Both the position numbers and the translations under genes were made by a program. This document shows positions 1 through 5,347 of a DNA stretch of 8,706 bases, piece after piece. The notes beneath the pieces were generated by a model, which had not been told where the DNA came from, ran no database searches, and saw nothing but the letters and a program-made list of their open reading frames with translations. The first letter of the stretch is position 1. Every line of letters starts with the position of its first letter. Origin of the DNA: an archaeon (GTDB lineage Archaea; Nanobdellota; Nanobdellia; Pacearchaeales; GW2011-AR1); NCBI GenBank assembly GCA_025453475.1, contig JALOQH010000020.1, forward strand, positions 1 to 8,706. The letters are read 5' to 3'.

Positions 1-228
1 AGGAGAGAGTGCGGGGAATTCCGGGTTGTCCGCGATGGGGAGAGGATTCTTGCTCTGGAAACCGAAAGGCATATCTTTACTCTTGACAATACCTTTTCAT
101 TTGGAGGATGGATGCTCGCAAGAGGGCTGGAATACGATGCGCAACGAGAAACCAGGAAGGAGAAATATTTAAAAGAGCAGAGAAAGAGGCAAGTTCAAGA
201 TGACACTCGAACAAAGAGCAAAAAATAG
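1..228 (+). CDS. 3' end of an unrecognised protein (partial, 5' end outside window)
   Basis: The frame is open from the first base of the window to a TAG at 226-228, giving the last 75 residues of a protein whose start lies upstream. I do not recognise the family. The visible part has a mixed hydrophobic segment (residues TFSFGGWMLARGLEY, about bases 91-135) followed by a strongly charged tail rich in Lys, Arg, Glu and Gln that ends in KSKK, a typical soluble or nucleic-acid-facing C-terminus. Reality is supported by the absence of stops, amino-acid content in keeping with the other proteins here, and a 29-base overlap with the next gene that suggests one transcript. This is one of only two TAG codons ending a coding frame in the window, which matters for interpreting the TAG inside gyrA. 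No function is proposed. Confidence 0.6.
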   Translation, partial: RRECGEFRVVRDGERILALETERHIFTLDNTFSFGGWMLARGLEYDAQRETRKEKYLKEQRKRQVQDDTRTKSKK

Positions 229-562
229 CACAGCTGGAAAGACAGAGGAAGAAGTGTCAAAGGAGTATCTTGCAAGGGTTTTTAGCGGCAAGGTCAAGCA
301 TCCTTCGCAGCCGCTTGTGCACCATGCTGTCTCGGATGTTGCGGGGGCATTATTGCGCGATGCAAACATGCACCGGATACATAGAAGCATGGATTTCAAT
401 TATGTGGTTGCCTTATGCAAGTTCTATGATTACCCAGTTAATCCAGGGACTGTCAAAAGCGAAGAGTTTGTTGAATACTGGACAAGACACAAGGATAATT
501 TTACAGACAGCATGGTGAAAAAACTTGTACCCAAGGCCCTGGGGCTTGGCGAGAGAGAGTAA
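200..562 (+). CDS. hypothetical protein, 120 aa
   Basis: A 120-residue soluble protein of unknown function with no signal peptide or membrane segment. The N-terminus is charged, and the middle contains a His-rich stretch (KHPSQPLVHHAV, about residues 34-45) followed by ANMHRIHRSMD near residues 55-65. These histidines are suggestive, but I cannot assign a metal site. The ATG at 200 overlaps the preceding gene by 29 bases and has only a distant GAGG (185-188). A GTG at 254 has a better-spaced AGAGG (244-248) and would give a 102-residue protein without overlap, so the start is uncertain. It is probably cotranscribed with the preceding gene. It ends with TAA, and a weak hairpin (572-577 with 587-592) and a short T tract follow it. 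Confidence 0.6.
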   Translation: MTLEQRAKNSTAGKTEEEVSKEYLARVFSGKVKHPSQPLVHHAVSDVAGALLRDANMHRIHRSMDFNYVVALCKFYDYPVNPGTVKSEEFVEYWTRHKDNFTDSMVKKLVPKALGLGERE

Positions 563-604
563 TTTTCTTAATTCTTGAATAACAAACAAGAAATGCTATT
601 TTCC

Positions 605-643
605 CGTCGATAAAGGAAAGGTTTAAATATGCCGTCGATTAAA
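605..643. repeat. CGTCGAT direct repeats flanking a TATA box, possible operator
   Basis: CGTCGATAAA lies at 605-614 and CGTCGATTAAA at 633-643, one on each side of the TATA box at 622-630. The first ten bases also occur, identically, in the gyrB upstream region (3349-3358) as part of a palindrome. The placement against the core promoter is what an archaeal repressor or activator site would look like, but no binding factor can be named. Confidence 0.4.
615..630 (+). promoter_or_regulatory. BRE/TATA promoter for the 40-aa gene
   Basis: A purine-rich BRE (GGAAAGG, 615-621) runs into TTTAAATAT (622-630). The start of transcription would be expected around 648-652, giving a leader of about 30 bases, enough for the Shine-Dalgarno at 668-676. 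The box closely matches those before L7Ae and gyrB. Confidence 0.65.
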
Positions 644-667
644 AGTAGTTAACAAATTTTAAACTAA

Positions 668-676
668 AAGGAGGTG
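668..676 (+). promoter_or_regulatory. strong Shine-Dalgarno AAGGAGGTG
   Basis: AAGGAGGTG is close to fully complementary to the usual archaeal 16S 3' end and sits four bases before the ATG at 681. It is the strongest ribosome-binding site in the window, and it settles both the reality and the start of the very short gene that follows. Confidence 0.75.
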
Positions 677-680
677 TTTA

Positions 681-803
681 ATGGGAACAATACTTGTAAA
701 AAACGCTGTAACAAGAAAACCAGGTTATCTTTACTATGTTGACGGAAAGGGAAACGTATGTGAAGCTAAAATGGCAAGAGGCGGAAGAAAGAAGAAGAAG
801 TAA
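681..803 (+). CDS. conserved-looking 40-aa basic protein, function unknown
   Basis: A 40-residue protein running from MGTILVKNAVTRK to a basic tail, ARGGRKKKK. It has a compact hydrophobic/aromatic core (PGYLYYVDGKGNVCEAKM, residues 14-31) that looks like a two- or three-strand beta unit, with one Cys at 27, followed by a Gly/Arg/Lys tail of the kind found in ribosomal and other RNA- or DNA-contacting proteins. Support is unusually good for so short a frame: its own BRE/TATA, a near-perfect Shine-Dalgarno at ideal spacing, a TAA stop, and T-rich terminator-like sequence after it (808-816). It resembles short lysine-tailed hypothetical proteins I recall from DPANN genomes, but I cannot name a family. 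A highly expressed ribosome- or nucleoid-associated peptide is an inference from the promoter and tail only. Confidence 0.8.
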   Translation: MGTILVKNAVTRKPGYLYYVDGKGNVCEAKMARGGRKKKK

Positions 804-852
804 AATTCTCTTTTTTATCGCATCGCAGCGCTTTTTAATTTAATTTTCATAG

Positions 853-892
853 TTAATGGGCGTAAGGGTTGCCCATTAATCTCTTTTTTTCT
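853..892 (+). terminator. hairpin plus T tract, likely terminator upstream of kae1
   Basis: TTAATGGGC (853-861) and GCCCATTAA (871-879) form a perfect nine-base-pair stem with a nine-base loop, followed at once by TCTCTTTTTTT (880-890). It resembles a bacterial intrinsic terminator. Archaea mostly need only the U tract, so the stem may be for RNA stability or for dual use. It ends transcription of the 40-aa gene just before the kae1 TATA box. Confidence 0.6.
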
Positions 893-897
893 ATAAC

Positions 898-906
898 TTT
901 ATAAAT
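898..906 (+). promoter_or_regulatory. TATA box of kae1 (leaderless)
   Basis: TTTATAAAT lies 29 bases (first T to A of ATG) upstream of the ATG at 927, so transcription should start at or within a base or two of that codon. This supports a leaderless mRNA and argues against the ATG at 915, which would lie upstream of the transcript. Confidence 0.65.
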
Positions 907-926
907 CATTTTTAATGTTTATTTGC

Positions 927-1895
927 ATGATCGTTGGAGTTGAATGCACGGCACATACTTTTGGCATCGGCATTGTTGATAAAGGTAAGATTCTTGCAAA
1001 TGTCAAAGACATGTACTCTCCTGCATCTGGAGGCATTGTGCCAATGGATTCTGCGAAGCATCATAAAAATGTTTCTGAGAAGCTCTGGAATGAAGCGCTT
1101 GAAAAATCTGGAATTTCCGAGAAGGATATTGATGCAATTGCCCTTTCCAATGCGCCAGGATTATCTCCTTGCTTAATTGCTGGATTGCATTTTGCGAAAG
1201 AAAAAGCCGCTGAGCTTGGGGTGCCGATTGTCCCTGTAAATCATTGCATTGCGCATCTTGAAATTGGGAGAAGTGTTGGAGCGCATGACCCGGTTTTGCT
1301 TTATGCATCCGGTGCAAACACGCAGATTATTGCATTTGCGGCTGGAAAATACAGGATTTTTGGAGAGACTCTGGACATCGGCGTAGGAAATTTCATTGAC
1401 AAAGTTGCAAGACATTTTGGAATGCCTTTTCCGGGAGGACCCAAGCTGGAAGTTGCGGCGAAAACTGGAAAATATATTGAACTGCCTTATTCGATAAAGG
1501 GGATGGATGTTTCTTTTTCAGGAATGCAGACAAAATTACAGCAGTTATTTGACAAGGGCGCAAAAGTGGAAGATTTGGCTTTCTCTCTTCAGGAAACAGC
1601 TTTTCCAATGCTTGTAGAAGCTGCAGAAAGAGCGCTTGCGCACACTGGCAAGAAAGAGCTTGTGCTTGGCGGCGGCGTAGCATGCAATTCAAGACTTCAG
1701 GAAATGTGCAGAATAATGTGCCAGGAACGCGGAGCCAAGTTCTTCTGCCCGGAAAGAAGTTTATTGGTTGATAACGCTGCCATGATTGCATATACAGGGG
1801 AGATAATGTTTAATTCTGGAATAAAAGAGAATGCGAAAAATGTTGACATAAAACCTCGAGAAAGAACTGATGAAGTGAATGTTATCTGGAGATAA
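927..1895 (+). CDS. kae1: tRNA N6-threonylcarbamoyladenosine synthase subunit Kae1 (KEOPS complex)
   Basis: Kae1/TsaD of the ASKHA ATPase fold. In the KEOPS complex it transfers the threonylcarbamoyl group from threonylcarbamoyl-AMP to A37 of ANN-decoding tRNAs in the cytoplasm. The 322 residues are full length for a stand-alone archaeal Kae1. Visible landmarks are IVGVECTAHTFGIGIV at 2-17, AKHH at 43-46, the metal-binding NHCIAH motif with His106 and His110, ASGANTQ at 127-133, the DIGVGNFID strand-loop at 150-158, GGPKLE at 170-175, SFSGMQT at 196-202, GGGVACNSRL at 248-257 and the late metal ligand Asp282 in VDNAAMIAY. The end RTDEVNVIWR is the family signature. The start at 927 is preferred over an in-frame ATG at 915 because of the TATA spacing and because Kae1 proteins begin MIVxGIECTAHT. 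There is no Bud32 kinase fusion, and no other KEOPS gene is in the window. Confidence 0.95.
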   Translation: MIVGVECTAHTFGIGIVDKGKILANVKDMYSPASGGIVPMDSAKHHKNVSEKLWNEALEKSGISEKDIDAIALSNAPGLSPCLIAGLHFAKEKAAELGVPIVPVNHCIAHLEIGRSVGAHDPVLLYASGANTQIIAFAAGKYRIFGETLDIGVGNFIDKVARHFGMPFPGGPKLEVAAKTGKYIELPYSIKGMDVSFSGMQTKLQQLFDKGAKVEDLAFSLQETAFPMLVEAAERALAHTGKKELVLGGGVACNSRLQEMCRIMCQERGAKFFCPERSLLVDNAAMIAYTGEIMFNSGIKENAKNVDIKPRERTDEVNVIWR

Positions 1896-1902
1896 TTATC
1901 TC
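1889..1902. repeat. 14-bp perfect palindrome spanning two abutting stop codons
   Basis: GAGATAATTATCTC is a perfect palindrome centred exactly between the TAA of kae1 (1893-1895) and the TAA of the leftward gene (1896-1898 on the complement). Back-to-back TAA codons force only the central TAATTA; the remaining four pairs on each side are extra. Confidence 0.6.
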
Positions 1903-2258
1903 TCGTGAACTTCGTCTGTGACTAACTGAGCGACTTTAACGCCGAAGAATGTTCCGCTGTAATATGCTCTTGCAAAATCCTCTGCGTCTTTTTGATTATT
2001 AAAACCATAGTGGGTGCCATATGATGCAGACGGGCTCAAGTCCATATCAGAACCAAGCACAATAAACGCCCCCTTTGATTGCTGACGCAAGAAACCATGC
2101 TCTTTTAAAAATCTGAGAACTTCGTCATTGAGGTCTTCGTACAATCTCCCATTGGACAATTTCGTGCCATTCATCGCGCCCCAATCAACAGAAACAATTT
2201 TGCCTTTTTCCAATTTTATGATGTCTTCGAGCCTTGGATGTGTTGTTTGTTTAGGCAT
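1896..2258 (-). CDS. hypothetical protein, 120 aa, leaderless
   Basis: A 120-residue soluble protein beginning MPKQTTHPRLED. I do not recognise it. It has an N-terminal helix, a short beta segment (KIVSVDWGAMNGTKL, residues 20-34), a helix containing DEVLRFLKEHGFLRQ (45-59), a hydrophobic strand GAFIVLGSDMDL (63-74), an aromatic/Gly segment SASYGTHYGFN (77-87) and a helix DAEDFARAYYSG (91-102), so a small alpha/beta fold is likely. An in-frame ATG at 2339 would add 27 residues, but the start at 2258 is chosen because a TATA box on this strand (2279-2287) lies about 25 bases upstream of it, implying a leaderless mRNA. It is convergent with kae1 with no spacer and divergent from L7Ae. It ends in a charged EVHER tail. 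Confidence 0.7.
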   Translation of the reverse strand: MPKQTTHPRLEDIIKLEKGKIVSVDWGAMNGTKLSNGRLYEDLNDEVLRFLKEHGFLRQQSKGAFIVLGSDMDLSPSASYGTHYGFNNQKDAEDFARAYYSGTFFGVKVAQLVTDEVHER

Positions 2259-2278
2259 TATGGGCGGAAAAATCCTAG

Positions 2279-2287
2279 ATTTATAAG
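2279..2287 (-). promoter_or_regulatory. TATA box for the leftward 120-aa gene
   Basis: Read on the complement this is CTTATAAAT, centred about 25 bases before the ATG whose first base is 2258. It lies 40 bases from the oppositely directed L7Ae TATA box, so 2259-2393 is a divergent promoter region. Confidence 0.55.
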
Positions 2288-2320
2288 AATTTGTATAGAA
2301 TTGCGAGAGTGAAAATATAC

Positions 2321-2336
2321 AAAAAGGTTTATAAAG
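2321..2336 (+). promoter_or_regulatory. BRE/TATA promoter of the L7Ae-S28e-L24e cluster
   Basis: AAAAAGG (2321-2327) followed by TTTATAAAG (2328-2336) is the clearest archaeal core promoter in the window. The expected start near 2353-2357 leaves a leader of about 40 bases, nearly all of it the predicted kink-turn and ribosome-binding site. Confidence 0.75.
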
Positions 2337-2358
2337 CACGTTTTTTAACCAATAATAA

Positions 2359-2388
2359 CCGATGAGGTAAAATTAAACGTTACGGAGG
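2359..2388 (+). promoter_or_regulatory. putative kink-turn in the L7Ae mRNA leader, overlapping the Shine-Dalgarno
   Basis: The leader can fold as CC (2359-2360), a three-base bulge GAU (2361-2363), GA (2364-2365), G, then GUAA (2367-2370) closing a nine-base loop with UUAC (2380-2383), then G, GA (2385-2386) and GG (2387-2388). Opposed GA dinucleotides next to a three-base bulge are the tandem sheared G-A pairs that define a kink-turn, the RNA motif bound by L7Ae. The order of elements parallels the U4 snRNA kink-turn. The GGAGG Shine-Dalgarno (2384-2388) forms its 3' strand, so bound L7Ae would hide it. Weak points are the two-pair C stem and a G-G next to the sheared pairs. Confidence 0.6.
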
Positions 2389-2393
2389 CCATA

Positions 2394-2708
2394 ATGGACT
2401 TCTATAACATCATTGAAACAGCAAGAAAAACAGGAAAAATCGACAAAGGAACCAACGAGGTAACAAAAGCCATAGAGTTAGGTGTGGCTAAGCTTGTTGT
2501 TTATGCAAAAGATGTAGAACCAAAAGAGATTGTTGCTCACCTTGCTGTAATCGCAAAAGACAAGGGCATACCTTGCGCTGAAGTTGATTCTAAGCAGAAG
2601 CTGGGAATCGCTGCAGGCATCGGAGTCAACGCATCTGCTGTTGCAGTAATCCACGGCGGAGAAGCTGACAAAGAAATCGCTCAAATTAAAAAACAGGCTT
2701 CTAAATAA
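2394..2708 (+). CDS. rpl7ae: 50S ribosomal protein L7Ae / kink-turn-binding protein
   Basis: A 104-residue L7Ae, the archaeal protein that binds kink-turns in 23S rRNA, in box C/D and H/ACA guide RNAs and in archaeal RNase P RNA. The RNA-binding segment KGTNEVTKAIELG at 18-30 is intact, followed by KLVVYAKDVEPKEIVAHL (33-50), the IPCAEVDSKQKLG segment (59-71) and loop 9 (AAGIGVNASAVAV, 73-85), which contacts the extruded base of the kink-turn. It is somewhat shorter than the roughly 120 residues usual in other archaea, mainly at the ends. The ATG is fixed by GGAGG at 2384-2388. It leads a cluster with S28e and L24e, a classic archaeal neighbourhood. Its own leader contains a probable kink-turn, so autogenous translational repression is likely but is an inference. 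Confidence 0.95.
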   Translation: MDFYNIIETARKTGKIDKGTNEVTKAIELGVAKLVVYAKDVEPKEIVAHLAVIAKDKGIPCAEVDSKQKLGIAAGIGVNASAVAVIHGGEADKEIAQIKKQASK

Positions 2709-2713
2709 CTACA

Positions 2714-3016
2714 ATGGGCGGCGGCAAACAACAAAGACCGAAAGAACAGGGTTCTGAGAATAGCGCAACAACATCAAGGGGAAGATTGTCAAATGAGCCT
2801 CCAGTGAATGCGCAGATTCTTGAAGCTGTTGGAAGAACAGGCGGAAGAGGAGAAGTCACCCAGGTAATATGCAGAGTTCTTGCAGGAAAGAATGAAGGAA
2901 AGGAAATGAGAAGAAATGTAAAGGGCCCTGTGAAGATTGGAGATTTGATTACAATGAGAGAGACAGAGATTGAAGCAAGAAGAATCAGGGAAAACAGAAG
3001 AATAAGAACAACTTAA
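2714..3016 (+). CDS. rps28e: 30S ribosomal protein S28e with N-terminal extension
   Basis: S28e is a small OB-fold protein of the archaeal/eukaryotic small subunit. The conserved core spans about residues 33-92: AQILEAVGRTGGRGEVTQVICRVL, then NEGKEMRRNVKGPVKIGDLI and the diagnostic MRETEIEARRI. The protein is 100 residues, where the usual length is near 70. The excess is mostly a Gly/Gln/Ser/Glu-rich, probably disordered leader (1-32), with a short Arg-rich tail. The ATG lies five bases after the L7Ae stop with no good Shine-Dalgarno, pointing to translational coupling. A GTG start at the Val before NAQILEAV would give a more typical length, so the extension rests on the coupled ATG. The core identification is secure. 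Confidence 0.93.
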   Translation: MGGGKQQRPKEQGSENSATTSRGRLSNEPPVNAQILEAVGRTGGRGEVTQVICRVLAGKNEGKEMRRNVKGPVKIGDLITMRETEIEARRIRENRRIRTT

Positions 3017-3025
3017 GGAAATAAG

Positions 3026-3301
3026 ATGACAAAATGCGTATTTTGCGGAAGAGAAGAAAGCCCGTTCAGGGGTGTTCACTTAATCACAAATGTCGGTTCT
3101 GTTGATTTCTACTGCTCCGGAAAGTGCAGGAAGAATGCATTGAATCTTGGAAGAGACAAGAGAAGACTGAAATGGACAGCAGCGTTTGCAGAAAGCAGGG
3201 AAAAAGCAGCCCTGGCAGAGAAGAGAAACAAAGAAAATGAGGCTGCAAGAGCTGTAGAAAATGCAGCAAAAAAAGAAACAAAGCAAAAAGCAAAGAAATA
3301 A
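3026..3301 (+). CDS. rpl24e: 50S ribosomal protein L24e with C-terminal coiled extension
   Basis: L24e of the archaeal/eukaryotic large subunit. The zinc-binding site is visible: Cys4 and Cys7 in CVFC, and Cys30 and Cys34 in FYCSGKC. The L24e signature region KNALNLGRDKRRLKWTAAF spans 36-54. Archaeal L24e usually stops near 60-67 residues; here residues 55-91 form a long Ala/Lys/Glu-rich helix ending KKETKQKAKK, as in eukaryotic L24 and some DPANN proteins. It starts nine bases after the S28e stop, with a short AAGGA (3015-3019) overlapping that stop. It is the last gene of the cluster; the ndk and infB genes that often follow in other archaea are absent here. Confidence 0.94.
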   Translation: MTKCVFCGREESPFRGVHLITNVGSVDFYCSGKCRKNALNLGRDKRRLKWTAAFAESREKAALAEKRNKENEAARAVENAAKKETKQKAKK

Positions 3302-3305
3302 CTGA

Positions 3306-3325
3306 ATTTGCTGTCAAATCTTTTT
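3306..3325 (+). terminator. small hairpin plus T5 after L24e
   Basis: ATTTG (3306-3310) and CAAAT (3315-3319) pair with a CTGT loop, followed by CTTTTT. The stem is short, but the T tract is well placed to end the ribosomal-protein transcript before the gyrB promoter. Confidence 0.5.
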
Positions 3326-3342
3326 GAAATTCTAAAAACTGA

Positions 3343-3359
3343 TTTTATCGTCGATAAAA
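3343..3359. repeat. 17-base palindrome upstream of gyrB, candidate operator
   Basis: TTTTATCGTCGATAAAA has eight-base perfect arms around a central T (3351). It is flanked by a direct repeat AAAACTGA (3335-3342 and 3356-3363, the second overlapping the palindrome). It lies about 30 bases upstream of the gyrB TATA box, where an archaeal activator or a gyrase-homeostasis regulator could bind. It contains CGTCGATAAA, which is also found next to the promoter at 605-614. Confidence 0.5.
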
Positions 3360-3380
3360 CTGAAATCTTGTGAAAAAAGA

Positions 3381-3398
3381 GGGGAAAGGTTTATAAAG
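3381..3398 (+). promoter_or_regulatory. BRE/TATA promoter of the gyrase operon
   Basis: GGGGAAAGG (3381-3389) then TTTATAAAG (3390-3398). Transcription should start near 3415-3419, leaving a leader of about 28 bases. That leader contains a five-pair hairpin with a GAAA tetraloop (3423-3436) and GGTG (3437-3440) just before the ATG. Confidence 0.7.
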
Positions 3399-3444
3399 AA
3401 AGTCTGATTTTTTAGATTAAGAAAGTTGAAAAACTTGGTGCGAA

Positions 3445-5346
3445 ATGGTAACAAAATCAGCAGAAGAAAAAGCAAAGTACAGCGCAGAGAGCATTAAGGT
3501 CCTGGAGGGACTTGAAGGCGTAAGGCACCGCCCTGCAATGTACATCGGTTCTACAGGCAAGCCCGGACTGCATCATCTTGTCTATGAAGTTGTTGATAAC
3601 GCGGTTGATGAGGCGATGGCTGGGTTCTGCGATGTAATTTATGTGACAATAAACAAGAACGGAAGCGTTACTGTTGTTGATAACGGGAGAGGAATACCTG
3701 TTGACCCTCATCCGATTTACAAAAAACCTGCTTTGGAGATAGTTGTAACGAAATTGCATGCTGGCGGAAAGTTCGAGAAAGGAAGCTACAAGGTTTCCGG
3801 AGGATTGCACGGGGTAGGTATCTCGGTTGTTGCTGCGCTTTCAAAGCTCATGAAGGTCAGAGTTAAAAGGGGCAGCAAGATTTACCAGCAGGAATACAAA
3901 ATAGGCAAGCCTCAGGCAGACGTAAAAGTTGTCGGCAGCTGCGACAAGGATGATACTGGCACAGAAGTCACTTTCTTCCCTGATGAGAAGATATTTTCAA
4001 CAACACAATTTGATTTTTCCACCCTGCAGGTGAGATTAAGAGAGGTTGCTTTCCTCAACAAGGGGGTAAAAATCATTCTTGAGGAGGAGGACAGCAAGAA
4101 AAAAGAGACATTCCACTATGAAGGCGGATTAATCGAGTTCATAAAATGGGTAAACAAGTCAAAGGAAGCAATTCACAAGCCTGTTTATTACATAAAAGAG
4201 CAGGCAGGAGTTGTTGTTGAATGCTCTGTACAGTATAACAGCGGATATCAGGAGAATGTTCTAAGTTTTGTAAACACAATTAATACTGTTGAAGGCGGAA
4301 CGCATGTCGCAGGATTCAGAACAGCATTGACGAGAGCAATAAATGACTACGGACTCAAGAACAAGATGATGAAGGAGAACCTCTCCGGGGATGATGTTCG
4401 TGAGGGATTGACTGCAATCATCTCCACAAAGGTGCCTGAGCCTCAGTTTGAAGGGCAGACAAAGACAAAGCTTGGAAATTCAGAGATAAAGGGAATAGTT
4501 GACAGCACCACAATGGCTGCTCTCACTGAGTTCTTTGAGGAGAATCCTGCTGTTGCGAAGGCTATTGTCAACAAGGCGCTGGAGACGCAGAGAGCAAGAA
4601 ATGCTGCAAAGAAAGCGAAAGAACTTGTAAGAAGAAAGAGCGCTTTTGGATTTGCAGGCTTGCCGGGAAAGCTTGCTGACTGCTCGAGAAGCAAGGCAGA
4701 AGAGACAGAATTATATCTTGTTGAGGGAGATTCAGCCGGCGGTTCGGCAAAACAGGCAAGAAACAAGGAATTCCAGGCAATTCTTCCATTGAAGGGTAAA
4801 ATCCTGAATGTTGAAAAAGCAAATCCTGTCAAAGTATTCTCGAATGAGGAGATTTCAAACCTTATAACTGCTGTTGGAACAGGAATATCTGACCAGTTTA
4901 ATGTCGAGAACTTGAGATACTCCAAGGTAATAATCATGACTGATGCAGACGTTGACGGCGCGCACATTCGCACGTTACTCTTAACTTTCTTCTTCAGGTT
5001 CATGCCAAAGCTGATTGAGAATGGCAATCTGTATATTGCGGTCTCTCCGCTTTACAGAATCAGGAAGAGAGGAGACCATTATGTTTATTCAGATGATGAG
5101 CTGAAGGATGTGATTAAGCAGATGGGCGGGAATGTTGATGTGCAGAGATTCAAGGGACTTGGGGAGATGAATCCTGAGCAATTGTGGGAGACAACAATGA
5201 AACCAAGCACAAGACTGTTGAAAAAAGTTACAATTGAAGATGCTGCAATTGCAGACGAGGTGTTTTCAAAACTAATGGGAGAGGATGTTGAAGAGAGAAG
5301 AAAATTCATAGCGGAGAGAGCTCACGAAGCTCAGATTGATATTTAA
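3445..5346 (+). CDS. gyrB: DNA gyrase subunit B
   Basis: The ATPase and TOPRIM subunit of bacterial-type gyrase, which with GyrA introduces negative supercoils using ATP. It has 633 residues, full length for the short GyrB form lacking the proteobacterial insert. In the GHKL ATPase domain are catalytic Glu48 and Asn52 in YEVVDNAVDEA, the DNGRGIP loop at 79-85 and GGLHGVGISVV at 119-129. The transducer carries the QTK loop at 338-340, whose Lys contacts ATP gamma-phosphate. The TOPRIM domain has EGDSAGGSA (427-435), PLKGKILNVEKA (448-459) and the metal-binding DADVDGAHIRT (500-510), and the tail contains QRFKGLGEMNPEQLWETTM (567-585). The GGTG-preceded ATG at 3445 gives the expected N-terminus. 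It heads the operon with the zinc-ribbon gene and gyrA. Gyrase in archaea is generally taken as acquired from bacteria; codon style here looks like that of the neighbours. Confidence 0.97.
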   Translation: MVTKSAEEKAKYSAESIKVLEGLEGVRHRPAMYIGSTGKPGLHHLVYEVVDNAVDEAMAGFCDVIYVTINKNGSVTVVDNGRGIPVDPHPIYKKPALEIVVTKLHAGGKFEKGSYKVSGGLHGVGISVVAALSKLMKVRVKRGSKIYQQEYKIGKPQADVKVVGSCDKDDTGTEVTFFPDEKIFSTTQFDFSTLQVRLREVAFLNKGVKIILEEEDSKKKETFHYEGGLIEFIKWVNKSKEAIHKPVYYIKEQAGVVVECSVQYNSGYQENVLSFVNTINTVEGGTHVAGFRTALTRAINDYGLKNKMMKENLSGDDVREGLTAIISTKVPEPQFEGQTKTKLGNSEIKGIVDSTTMAALTEFFEENPAVAKAIVNKALETQRARNAAKKAKELVRRKSAFGFAGLPGKLADCSRSKAEETELYLVEGDSAGGSAKQARNKEFQAILPLKGKILNVEKANPVKVFSNEEISNLITAVGTGISDQFNVENLRYSKVIIMTDADVDGAHIRTLLLTFFFRFMPKLIENGNLYIAVSPLYRIRKRGDHYVYSDDELKDVIKQMGGNVDVQRFKGLGEMNPEQLWETTMKPSTRLLKKVTIEDAAIADEVFSKLMGEDVEERRKFIAERAHEAQIDI

Positions 5347-5347
5347 A

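Noticed and set aside
605..643. CRISPR-like array from repeated CGTCGAT
   Set aside because: There are only two copies, about ten bases each, in a promoter; no array structure or cas genes are present.
915..926. Upstream ATG for kae1 adding MFIC
   Set aside because: It is only 17 bases from the start of the TATA box, so it would lie before the transcript start; the family N-terminus begins at the ATG at 927.
1393..1791. 132-codon open frame on the minus strand inside kae1
   Set aside because: It is antisense to conserved Kae1 motifs, with Leu/Gln/Cys-rich low-complexity translation and no promoter or ribosome-binding site.
2259..2339. 27-residue N-terminal extension of the leftward 120-aa protein
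   Set aside because: It would read through that gene's own TATA box, and the extra residues look non-conserved and Phe/Ser-rich. The ATG at 2258 fits a leaderless transcript.
4443..5027. 194-codon open frame on the minus strand inside gyrB
   Set aside because: It lies entirely antisense to the TOPRIM-encoding part of gyrB, has Ser/Phe-rich composition typical of a reverse-strand shadow, and matches no recognisable family.
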